From Chionoecetes opilio (lineage: Eukaryota; Arthropoda; Malacostraca; Decapoda; Majidae): a stretch of DNA of 64,000 bases. The stretch covers positions 173,586 through 237,585 of the forward strand of contig JACEEZ010023651.1 in the NCBI GenBank assembly GCA_016584305.1, given 5' to 3'. The notes under the pieces were generated by a model. It ran no database searches. It saw only the letters and a program-made list of their open reading frames with translations, and was not told the origin of the DNA. Shown one piece after another: positions 1 to 12,800 of the stretch (positions are counted from its first letter, which is position 1; every line of letters begins with the position of its first letter). The translations under genes were made by a program, and so were the position numbers.

Positions 1-2
1 AG

Positions 3-197
3 GTGCAGCAGATCAGCCTCCTCCAGAAGCAGCTGACCTCCATGAAGGCCGTGACCAACCGGGCCGAGCAGCTGGAACTGGACCTGCTGGCGGCCAGTAA
101 TGAGGTGCAGAAGAAAAACAGGTCCATGGGGAATGTCCAAAAGAAACTCTCTGAGACGGAGAAAGACAAGACGGAGCTGGAGAATGAAAACACAAAG
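3..197 (+). CDS. CCDC88: CCDC88 exon 1 of window (coiled coil)
   Basis: The open frame gives 65 residues of heptad-rich coiled coil and ends at AAG|GTAGGC. Bases 1-2 are AG, so the exon may start at 3, but it could equally continue left of the window. The frame beyond 197 soon stops, which supports the donor. Confidence 0.8.
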
Positions 198-3100
198 GTA
201 GGCATTGTAGTAATGAAGCTGGGAAAAGTGAAGGACAGCTTTGGTGGGTAGAAGTAGTAGTAGTAGATTGTTGACAAAAAAAAATATATATACAAACAAA
301 ACATGTAAGTAACAGTAACAAAACAATGCAAACACTTTTTTTTTTTTTGTCCAACATGAAATAAGTTACATAAGGTACATAAGAGTGAGCAAGTATTGAT
401 GGGAATGAAAATTGATGATGTCTTTTAGAGTATATATTCTAATAATTATTACAGGGATGTACATTATTATACATCATGAATCTGAAATACAATCTTTACA
501 AGGCTTTTTCAATAATGCCCGTATAGTTGGCAAAGTATAAGAAGGTTTTTTTTATCACTACCTTTGAAATGAATACGCTAATGTATGTAGTAGTAATAAA
601 GTAGCTTCACAGTAATTACTTAGTAGCTTTCAGGTAAAAGTAGAGCTATGTGAGTTATTTTTCAGATGTTGTAGTTTTCAGGATGCAAACTTTCCCAGCA
701 TGGCTTTAGTATTTTTTTGTGCTGAATCATCTTATAAACTGTTTCTATTTGTGCTGTCATTTCTCTCTCTTTTTTTTTCTCTCTTCTTTCTCTTTTCTTC
801 TCTCTCTTTTTTTATGGTCAGTGGTCATTCTTCATCTCTAGACTGATTCTTAAAATTCTACATACATGAAATGAAAAAAATACATTTACTATATGCAGTG
901 TAGGTACTCACAATAATTAACTGAATTAGCCCCCCCCCCCCTTTCTTTATTCTCTTGCTGTCTTCTTTATAGGGATTGGCAACTAGGCGGGCTTTTTGTT
1001 ACCTTTTTTTTTTCTCTTCCCCTTTGTGGTGTAAAAAAAAAATAATAATAATTAATGGAAGATTATGAGACTATAGAATGTAAAATACATGTGAACATCC
1101 CATTTTTCAGTTGCATAGAACGGTAGAGACTTTGAAGTTGTCCACCAAGAAGCTGAACGAGATGGAGAGAGACCTGACGGAGATGGAGGGAACCAACGAC
1201 CGCCTGGAGAGAGAGAACAGATCCCTCCAGAAAGAAGTAAGTCAGAGTGTAGCGGCTAAGTTACTGCCGAGCTGTCACTAAACACTTGGGGCCGTTCAAA
1301 TATTCCATACACTCAAGGGGGGGAGGGGGGTAGAGTGAAGTGTTATGAGTGTGACAGTGGGGGGGAGGGGGATTTATATATGTGTTACAACTTACAAGGC
1401 GTGACAAGGGGGGAGGGGGGTAAAAAATGACCAAAAATAGCATTACATAATTATGAATGGCCCTTTATTCCTTCTTCATGATATTTTTGTATTCCAAGTA
1501 ATCGGAGGTTCTTCTTTGGGACTGTAAATAATGCTGACTTTATGGGTTCTTTTTTCCCGCCCCAAGCCAGCCACTTCTGATTGTAAAAAAAAGAAAAAAG
1601 TTACTTATTTACAGTGCAGAAACCACATCCTTATTCCTTGCCCCAAACCACACCACATCAATGTTTTATTAATGTTGCATGCATATCATAGTTAAGTCAC
1701 AGCATGTATTTACCTAGTTGTATTTACCTAGTTGTGATATACGGGAAATGATTTACACTGGTGAGGTCCCGTCTCCTCGTCGCAACTGGTCAATCTTAGC
1801 TTTAATAACATGAATACTTTGGCATCTATAATTTCACTATCCAGGCTATTCCACATATCAATGCACCGATAGGGTAAACTGTACTTCTTGATGTCCTTCA
1901 TGTACTGATCCTTGATGTATTGTTTGACTTATGTATTGTTTATTCATTAGTGACTCTATTTACTGTTTAGGTGTCTCGGCTACGCAATGCCATGGAGGTG
2001 AAGGACGGGCTGATTGATGAGGCGGCCAGTAGGACGTCCACCCTGGAGAGGGACGTCAAGAGGCTGAACAAGGAGGCGGAGCAGCTGAGGGGCAGCGACA
2101 ACAGGTGGGTGGCAGGGCGGGGAGGCGGGTTAGGGATGGTTTTTTCTTAAAGGACTAACATAAGTCCTAGATTGATGGTTTGGTAAAAATGAAAAAAAAA
2201 AAAAGATAGTGAGTCAGATAAGTGACTACCGTAGGTAACACTAAAGTCTCCAGGACAACGTTTATTTTTGCTTTACATACGTCTGGTGGCGTTAATACTT
2301 ACATTTCTACATCCATGATTTCAGGAAAGTTAGAAGGAGCTATCTGGAGAGTCTGTGTTATTTTGTGTCTTCATCTGTGTCATATTATGGCTATAAATGA
2401 ACAAATTACAAAAATATCAACCGAATGGCGACCTACACTAAGATCCCCAGCTAGTGTTTATGTTTAGAGTGTCCTCCCGCCGTCGTCGTCGCCCAAAAAA
2501 AAACTAGTAGCGAAATTTGAAACCGTCTATACTTGCAGATACAAAGCATTAAACAACGCTGAAACAGGGTAGATTATACAGTCATGATATAACTACTGTG
2601 TATCATCTTCAGTGGCACATACAAATCAGTAGTGATGCTATAATTCGTAATATATGGCGCCTGGCGACATTAGTGCAGGTGGCGACTATAGTGTTATCTA
2701 TGGTAGAAGAATAAGTCGTTTAAGGATGTTTTTTTCTTAAAGGAATACCATAAGTCCTAGATTGATGGTTTGGTAAAAAGAGAGAAAAATGTTAAAAGAT
2801 AGTGAGTGAGATGAGTGAGTGACTAGAAGAATAAGTTGTTTCTGCCCAATATCATCCTTTTTATTTTGCTTTTATTAATGATATAGTACTATAAAGCTTT
2901 CCTGACTTGCGTGACTCCATATTATAGCCATGCATATATTATCCTTTATTGAATGTTCCAGAGTGCGTGAGGTGGAGAAGGAGAAGAGAGAATTTGAGCA
3001 ACAGATCCACACAGAACGCAAGACTCTGAACTGCCTGAGGGAGGACCTGGTCTCCGAGAAGGTGAGGCCGGGACCAAGACTCACATTTGTTATTGTTGGT

Positions 3101-6100
3101 GTTGCATTCTCTCTGCATCAAGATATTTAATACCTAGATATTCCATTATGATATCTTTATCCTTTTGTAAACTCATGAATATAAATATATTTTCTAGTTA
3201 TTCCCTATATTTAAAAACTAATTGGGTTGTTGCTTTTCTGCATCATTTTGCATTGTAAAGATGTATTTACCTAGTTGTATTTACCTACTTGTGACATACG
3301 GGAAATTAGTTACACTCGTGTGGTCCCGTCTCCTTGTCTCAACTGGTCAATCGTAGCTTTGAAAACACAAATACTCTTGGCATCTATAATTATTTCACTG
3401 TCCAGGCTATTCCACATATCAATGCGTGCATAAATAGTTGCAGTTACATTCTGTATTCCCGCATATTTCCTGTAGGTGATTTTATTTACCATTTTAGTTT
3501 AATTTTAGTTACCGTTAGTCAGAGTTTAGTTTAGTCATTTTAGTCATTGTTACATTGTGTATTCCTGCATTTCTCTCATAGGTGAGGACCCAGCAGCTCA
3601 CCAACCAGCTGGACAGCCTCACCGCAGACCTCAACAAACTGGGCTTCAACGCAAACAACCTCATGGCGCCAAACTCTGACAGCGACACTGAGTAAGTGCA
3701 CCTTCCCTTCCATCCCTCACGCCTGTAATTCTTAAGTAGTTTTTTTTCCCATTTCCTACATTCGCTAATCAAGTGTATCTGACATGCTAGTATATTCATG
3801 CTCTCACTTTAGAAATTTAGATAGATTAGTACAGGCTGTTGTAATCTTAATGCATGAGAAGTATGAAGGCTAGTTGTCCCATGCATGTTAAGTGAAGCTG
3901 AACATAAAGGGAGTTGTATTAGATGGGCATTTATGCAATGTACGGTATGCTGAGAAAGTGTGGACGTCACCTGAAAGTAACACACCTACAGTGGTCAGTA
4001 AGACAACAAGCAGCTTGAATAGTAGTACTCGTCACTTTACTTCATAGCATGTTACATTCCTAATCCTCTTGTAGCACAATTAATGCTTCGCTCTCAAGTT
4101 GTGTCAGAAACTATACTTCAGTTTGGCAAGGACACTCACGATGGCTTAGTCCTGGCGACTCCTCTTCCCCCCGCGGGCTGAGTAGCTGAGATACTTAATA
4201 TCGGCGAGCATTTGATGTTGACTACTTACCCACTCGGAGACATACCCAGCTACCGGGGAAAGTGGAGTCGCCGGGACTAAGCCATCGTGAGAGTCCTTGC
4301 CAAAATGAATACAGTATAGAGTGTATACAGATGTTTTGATGGCTGCCTAAAGTCTGGGCAGGGACAGTGTGTTTGTATGGTAAGACGCTGCTTTATATCA
4401 ATCCTGAGGTTTTCCCTTTGGCCTCATATCTGGGATGTATTAAGACTAGTCGGAGAAAAAGGGAGCTTTACAATTTGTGAGTTAGCAGTCCGTAGTTGGA
4501 AGTAGTTCTTTTTCTTTTCTTTAACTATCAATAACAGTATAAGTAGTGGTTGTTGTTCTTCTTTAAAGTAGGTTAGATAAATGATATGAATTATTTCATA
4601 TATTTCTATTTGTATAAAGGAAGAAAGACTCATCAATTCATGGAGTAATTCAGAGTACTGTTTTGTATATTGTACTGGATGCGGCATGAAAGGATCTCAT
4701 CGCATACCTTATTGTATCAGAAAAATATTAGTTTATTATGGTTATACATATAGAGGGCCAATGGTTATACATATAGAGGGCCAATGGTTATACATATAGA
4801 GGGCCAATGGTTATACATATAGAGGGCCAAGGGTTATACATATAGAGGGCCAATGGTTATACATATAGAGGGCCAATGGTTATACATATACAGGGCCAAT
4901 GGTTATACATATAGAGGGCCAAGGGTTATACATATAGAGGGCCAATGGTTATACATATAGAGGGCCAATGGTTATACATATACAGGGCCAATGGTTATAC
5001 ATATACAGGGCCAATGGTTATACATATACAGGGCCAATGGTTATACATATAGAGGGCCAATGGTTATACATATAGAGGGCCAATGGTTATACATATACAG
5101 GGCCAATGGTTATACATATAGAGGGCCAATGGTTATACATATACAGGGCCAATGGTTATACATATAGAGGGCCAATGGTTATACATATAGAGGGCCAATG
5201 GTTATACATATACAGGGCCAATGGTTATACATATACAGGGCCAATGGTTATACATATACAGGGCCAATGGTTATACATATAGAGGGCCAATGGTTATACA
5301 TATACAGGGCCAATGGTTATACATATAGAGGGCCAATGGTTATACATATAGAGGGCCAATGGTTATACATATAGAGGGCCAATGGTTATACATATAGAGG
5401 GCCAAGGGTTATACATATACAGGGCCAATGGTTATACATATAGAGGGCCAATGGTTATACATATACAGGGCCAATGGTTATACATATACAGGGCCAATGG
5501 TTATACATATACAGGGCCAATGGTTATACATATACAGGGCCAATGGTTATACATATAGAGGGCCAATGGTTATACATATAGAGGGCCAATGGTTATACAT
5601 ATAGAGGGCCAAGGGTTATACATATAGAGGGCCAATGGTTATACATATAGAGGGCCAATGGTTATACATATACAGGGCCAATGGTTATACATATACAGGG
5701 CCAATGGTTATACATATACAGGGCCAATGGTTATACATATAGAGGGCCAATGGTTATACATATAGAGGGCCAATGGTTATACATATACAGGGCCAATGGT
5801 TATACATATACAGGGCCAATGGTTATACATATACAGGGCCAATGGTTATACATATACAGGGCCAATGGTTATACATATACAGGGTCAATGGTTATACATA
5901 TAGAGGGCCAATGGTTATACATATAGAGGGCCAATGGTTATACATATACAGGGCCAATGGTTATACATATAGAGGGCCAATGGTTATACATATAGAGGGC
6001 CAAGGGTTATACATATAGAGGGCCAATGGTTATACATATACAGGGCCAATGGTTATACATATACAGGGCCAAGGGTTATACATATAGAGGGCCAAGGGTT

Positions 6101-9100
6101 ATACATATAGAGGGCCAATGGTTATACATATACAGGGCCAATGGTTATACATATAGAGGGCCAATGGTTATACATATAGAGGGCCAATGGTTATACATAT
6201 ACAGGGCCAATGGTTATACATATAGAGGGCCAATGGTTATACATATACAGGGCTAAGGGTTATACATATACAGGGCCAATGGTTATACATATACAGGGCC
6301 AATGGTTATACATATAGAGGGCCAATGGTTATACATATAGAGGGCCAATGGTTATACATATACAGGGCCAATGGTTATACATATAGAGGGCCAATGGTTA
6401 TACATATAGAGGGCCAAGGGTTATACATATACAGGGCCAATGGTTATACATATAGAGGGCCAAGGGTTATAAATATAGAGGGCCAAGGGTTATACATATA
6501 GAGGGCCAAGGGTTATACATATAGAGGGCCAATGGTTATACATATAGAGAGCCAATGGTTATACATATAGAGGGCCAATGGTTATACATATACAGGGCCA
6601 ATGGTTATACATATACAGGGCCAATGGTTATACATATAGAGGGCCAATGGTTATACATATAGAGGGCCAATGGTTATACATATACAGGGCCAATGGTTAT
6701 ACATATAGAGGGCCAATGGTTATACATATAGAGGGCCAATGGCTATACATATAGAGGGCCAATGGTTATACATATACAGGGCCAACGGTTATACATATAC
6801 AGGGCCAATGGTTATACATATACAGGGCCAATGGTTATACATATACAGGGCCAATGGTTATACATATACAGGGCCAATGGTTATACATATACAGGGCCAA
6901 TGGTTATACATATACAGGGCCAATGGTTATACATATAGAGGGCCAATGGTTATACATATACAGGGCCAATGGTTATACATATACAGGGCCAATGAAGAGG
7001 TTTGTTGGGATCTCTGCTCTGTGTATTTTGTCTGTAATTGTCATCTATTAAGAAACTCCAATAGGATACTGCTCTAAGTGCTAAGTATTTCCCAATGTTA
7101 ACTTTACTGTAATCTAGATTCTATAAGTCACCCCAACAAAGCTCTAAGAAGTTTACTATGGTTTCAGTGTACACATATCAAGAATATTGCGCAGCACAGG
7201 AAAGTTGAACAGGTACAGTTATCGTAGACCACTAATCTATCATGTTGACAGGCTGTATATGTACTCGCCACATGTTAAGTTGGCGAAATTGAGGCCCTTT
7301 CACTCCCCCCTTCCGAACGCATGGGATTGGCTGAGGTGTTGGGTGTTGGGGTCTTAGGGGGAAACTTGGAGTAATAGGCATTCTCACCCAACACCCAACA
7401 CCCAACACCCCAGCCAATCCCGTTCAGAAGGGGAGAATGAAGGGGCCCCATGTTCGTCAAATTAGCATGCGGCAAGTTTTTTTATAGTGTGCTTTATCTT
7501 GCTTCCCTTCACAACCTTGTCACCAGGAAAACATGTTCTGATATATTATAAAGCTTCAGATATCCTGATTCACTCCAGTCATTTTTTATTTATTTTCAAT
7601 GCATGAATTAAGGTGAATACACTCGAACCTCGATTTAACGGACTAAATGTGGAATGAAGTGTCCGTTGCTTGAAAAAGTCCGTTGTTTGGTATTCTTACT
7701 TAAATCTGAAGTACGTTAAATCGAGGTCCGTTAAACCGAGGGTCGAGTGTATAAATCAAACGTATTGGCTCTATTTGAAAGAATCTTTTATGAGGATGGA
7801 AAAATAATAGATGAATGAAGTATGTAGATATCTTATGTATAAATGGTTGCTTTCCAGATTATTCTAAGTGTATTATTAAAAGCATCTCTCCTATAGTAGC
7901 TTCATGCAAGAAACATTTCATCATTCTTGTCTTCCACAGTCGGTACAAAGCCCTGGAGTCCATGCTGGAGGAGACCCTGAAGAGAAGTGTGGAGGTGCGC
8001 GAGGAGAAGATTGCGTCGCTGGAATCCCGCCTCACCGAATCAGTCAGTAGGAATAAGGAACTGCGGAACCATCTGTTGGAGGTGAGCGAAGGGTCCATAC
8101 AAGGATAATATATAGTATCCTTAGTCCATACAAGCAAGTTCAAGTTAATTATTATGATGGAAGACAATAAATAAGTTATGCCATCATATCCAACTACACT
8201 CGACCATCGATTTAATGGACTAAATGGGGAATTGTAGTGTCCATTGCTTGGTATTCACAGGCTGGACATCATTATTTTGCACACGAACATTGTTTATTAC
8301 AAGTATAGATCATAACATTTTAGAATATGTAGCTACTTTATTTCGTAACTTGAATTAATAAGTAAAATAAAGCTCTAATTCTATCCTTCCCTTAGTCATT
8401 TTCTCATCACTCCTTCCTCTGCCTTCCGTCTCTCTAATACCGTAAATAAATTATTATGATGAAATGCAATGTAAAAGTTATGCCATCATATCCAACTATA
8501 CTTTATTACGTAACTTGAATCTAATAAGTAAAACAACGCTACTAATTTTATCCTTTTCCTCATACTCAGTCATTTTCCTACCACTCCTTCCTCTGTTTTC
8601 CCTCTAATACTTCTTCTTCTTCTTCTTCTCTTATTCCTACTGTCCCGTTTTTTTTCTTTACATATATTTTCTCCACATTTCTCTTCTTCTCTTATACAGG
8701 TATTTGCTCTTCCTATGTATTTTCTATGTTATTTTTGTAATTATCCTCCTCCTCCTCTCTTATGTGTTCTCTAATCCTCCTCTTTCTCTGTCTTCTTCTT
8801 CTCCTTCTTCTCCTTCTCTTCTCCTTCTCCTTCTCCTTCTCCTTCTCTTTCTCTTTCTCTTTCTCTTCTCTTTCTTCTTCTTCTTCTTCTTCATCTTCTT
8901 CTCTTTTTCTTCTTCTAATGCCGGTCCTCACACAGGTCAAGAGTGAGCTGGAGTCGCTGCGGCAGAGGCACCAGGAGGAGGGAGCCAGCCTGAGCGAGGA
9001 CGTGTCCCGGGAGGTGGCCAAGCTGAGGGAGGCCGTGTTCAGGGCCAATGAAGAGGTTTGTTGTTATTTCTACTCTGTGTTATGTCTGTAATTGTCACTC

Positions 9101-9826
9101 TCAGGAAGGATACTGTACAACTCCAATACGATACTGTTCTAAGTGCTAAGTATTTTCCCATGAAGTTATGGTTTCATGTTAATTTAGGGCCAATGAAGAG
9201 GTTTGTTGGGATCTCTGCTCTGTGTGTTATGTCTGTAATTGTCATCTATTCAGAAACTCCAATAGGATACTGAGCTAAGTGGTAAGTATTTCCCAGTGTT
9301 AGCTTTACTGTAATTTAGTCTCTATAAGTCACACCCCAACAAAGCTTAAGAAGTTTAAGAAGGTAATGCATGGGTCTGACATGATGACTTAGCTTCTTCT
9401 TCTTCTTCTTTCTGTTTGACGTCAAATTCCCCCATGATATCTTATGAGGTTAGACGGCCGATGGTACGATTCTAAGCTATCCCTATCCATTGCCTCAACT
9501 TCTTCAATGCCCACTGCTGCCAGATCCTCTTCAACACATTGTCATCTATTAAGAAACTCCAATAGAATACTGATCTAAATGCTATGTATTTCCCAATGAG
9601 TCATGGTTTTACGTTAAGCATGTTAAAATGACACATTCAGTCATCCATGAATCTGTGGAGTAAGAGTCCTGAAGTAGAATTATCAGATTTTTCCATCCGT
9701 CAACAATTTTGTACATTTTAGAATATTTTTAATTGTATGCTGTAGGGGAGAGCGGGGCAGGTTGCATCGAGGGTAGGTCACATCATTGCCTCTAACTCGC
9801 ATGTTATCACACGTACATCGTCTTAA

Positions 9827-9879
<53 letters not shown>

Positions 9880-12800
9880 TAAACTACTACTACTACTATA
9901 AACTACTACTACTACTACTACAACTACAACAATAATGATAATAAAAAAAGTTAATGCGAGTTAGAGGCAATGATGCAACCTACCCTCGATGCAACCTGCC
10001 CCGCTCTCCCCTAGTCACACATTTTGCGAAAGATTTGTTAGAATTACTCATCAGTCAGCCATGAATCTGTGGAATGAAGGGTGCTGAAATATAATAATCA
10101 AGTTCTTTTTACAATTCACTGCCATTTGTCTTGAGTATTCATGAAGCATTTGTTATACTTGCAGAAAGCGAGTCTTGAAAATGAGATAACAGAACTCAAG
10201 TCCCAGACCGCCAGTTACCGGGAGCAGGTGGTGCCGGCTCCCGTCCACAGGTATGTCACCCGCCAACCAGGGAACGAACCGTCCATGTCCCACGCCCAGA
10301 CGCCCAAGCCCAGATGGGGAGAAAGACGGCATGCAGAGTGGAGAAAATCACAACTGAAACGAGTCTAGTAGACTGCTCCTCATGGCCAGACTGAAGGACC
10401 CCAGTAGCCACCAGATGGACTGCCGAGATAAGACAAAAGGAGCTAGTAATCAGAGTGTGAAGTGATAGGAGTTTAGTAACGTATTCAACTGTACCAAGCT
10501 AGTATTTAAAAGAATAGTGCTGCTTATATAAGTGGTACAATGTACGTAATACTCTGTAGATGCTGTAGTAGCGGTAGAATCATTAGTACCCGAGCTTTAA
10601 CGGAAGGTCTCAGTTGATACAATCCTTGATGAGATGAAGTGTGAGTAGGGTAGTGTTATAAGAAAATGAAGCTCCATCTGGGGTCCCAGCCGGCCTCTAA
10701 TGTAAGCTCCGTTATACCCTTAGCTTTACCTTGTAAGAAGCATTGGGTTGCTCTGTGACCTGTTGAAGTTAAGTCTGAGTACGTATTGTAACAATAATAA
10801 GCTCTCGTTGATGTCCTTGTGCCGTACACCTGAGTAATGAAGCCTCCAGTCTGAGTACCCGTAAGCCTTGTACACCTAAGTAATGAAGTCTCCAGTCTGA
10901 GTACCCGTAAGCCTTGTACACCTGAGTAATGAAGCCTCCAGTCTGAGTACCTGTAAGCCTTGTACACCTAAGTAATGAAGCCTCCAGTCTGAGTACCCGT
11001 AAGCCTTGTACACCTAAGTAATGAAGTCTCCAGTCTGAGTACCCGTAAGCCTTGTACACCTAAGTAATGAAGCCTCCAGTCTGAGTACCTGTAAGCCTTG
11101 TACATCTGAGTAATGAAGTCTGTGTACACTGCAGGTGAGGAGGTCTTGTGATGAGCGTGGGAGCCGCCTGAACCAGCTTGTGACAGACCACGAGGCCCTT
11201 CAGCGCCTCCACCAGCAGCTGACCCGGGAGTACGACAGCCTGGTGAAGGAGCAAAACCACCTCAAGGGCGACCACAAGACACTCAAGCTGGAGCACAAGG
11301 ATATGAAGGTGAGACATCGTAAAGTTGAAAAAAAGACATTGAAAGTTGAAAAGTATGTCCCCGAGAATATGTTGCAAGACGGACATTGTTGCTCTGTGAT
11401 TGTGATTAAGTCTGTTGTACTCTTATCAATATATGGACTCTCTTTTTTTCTTCTTTCTGTTTAACGTCAGATCTAAAGGTGAGGAATGGAAAAGTACGTC
11501 CCCATGATTTTGTTGCTCTGTGATTGTGATTAAGTCTGTTGTACTTTTATCAATATACGTACTCTCTCTTCTTCTTCTTCTTCTTCTTCTTCTTCTTCTT
11601 TCTGTTTAACGTCAGATTTAAAGGTGAGGAATTATAAAAGTATGTCCCCCGTGATTAGGTTGCAAGACAGGCATGTTGCTCGATGATTGAAATGAAGTTT
11701 GGTAATTTATCAATATACGTACTCTCTTCTTCTTTCTGTTTAATGTCAGATTTTCCCATGATATCTTATGAGGTTAGATGGCCAATCATACGCTTCCAAC
11801 TATCACTATCCATTGCCTCTACTTCTTCAATGCCCAATGCTGCCAGATCCTCTTCAACAATTGAGACATTGAAAAGTATAGAGAGAGTTTGCCAGAACCC
11901 ATTGCCAAGCGCCAATTTTCGGGTATTGTGTGAGTTTGGGTGACTCTGAAGCCTACACACAGATGCTACAACACTGTAAACACATTTCTGCATAAAATTA
12001 AGCAGTACAAATACGTATATGTATAACAGATAGTAAAAACTCGCCTCTAAATTTTGGTAAGTTATGTTATGTTATCGTTGGTATGTTTTTGGTAAATATG
12101 GTTCAACACTGTAAACACATTTATATGCATGCAATATTGCAGTCAATGTACGTATTATCTGTAGATGAAATAATGGCACCATAAGTAGTCATCACCTTAA
12201 GAATGATGACTAAAAAAATGGGTTGATCTCTAATGGCTGACAGCTCTGTAAATTGGCTTGTCTCTAGAAACTGATCCTTGCTTCTTGAGTCATAAACAGT
12301 GACGTTAGTAATTCATAAACGATGTCATCAATGATTTGTGATGCAGCTAGTGGCACTTATGTTGATTCTGTGTACTCATTGTCTGCTTGCAAACAAATCT
12401 ATGCTCTTAGACACCTTATTATATGATAAGTCTCAGCATATTGAAGAAATACAGTATTTATTTGATTAACAGGATGAAAATTTAGTTATTACTGTGTATA
12501 TGCGTTTTCAGAATATGCAACATCTAGGTCACATGTTTAATGGCCCTTCACATGTTCATTCAAGTACCGCATTGGGGAGGTTGCTATAAAGTTGCTATAT
12601 TCATGTATACCAAGAAAAGGCTTTAGTGATATTTCTGCATGATTTTTTGCTATACAATGTTGGTCATGTTTTGCCTCGACCCTCAGGAGCGCCAGAACAA
12701 CATGTCTGCCAGCGAGGACGACCTTCTGAAGCTGCGGGAGGTGCTGGAGTTAGAGATGTCCAAGCTCAAGTCGGACTCCAACACGCTGGCAAACCTGCGC

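Noticed and set aside
4738..6993. CRISPR-like array
   Set aside because: The repeat is directly tandem with no spacers, in a eukaryotic intron.
4738..7051. Several open frames encoding MVIHIQGQWLYIYRANGYTY-like repeats
   Set aside because: They come from the 23-bp array, which is open in all three frames with a 69-bp period; no start context or non-repeat domain.
8704..9048. Leu/Phe-rich and Glu/Lys-rich frames before exon 7
   Set aside because: Read-through of the CTT-rich tract; only the exon 7 part is real.
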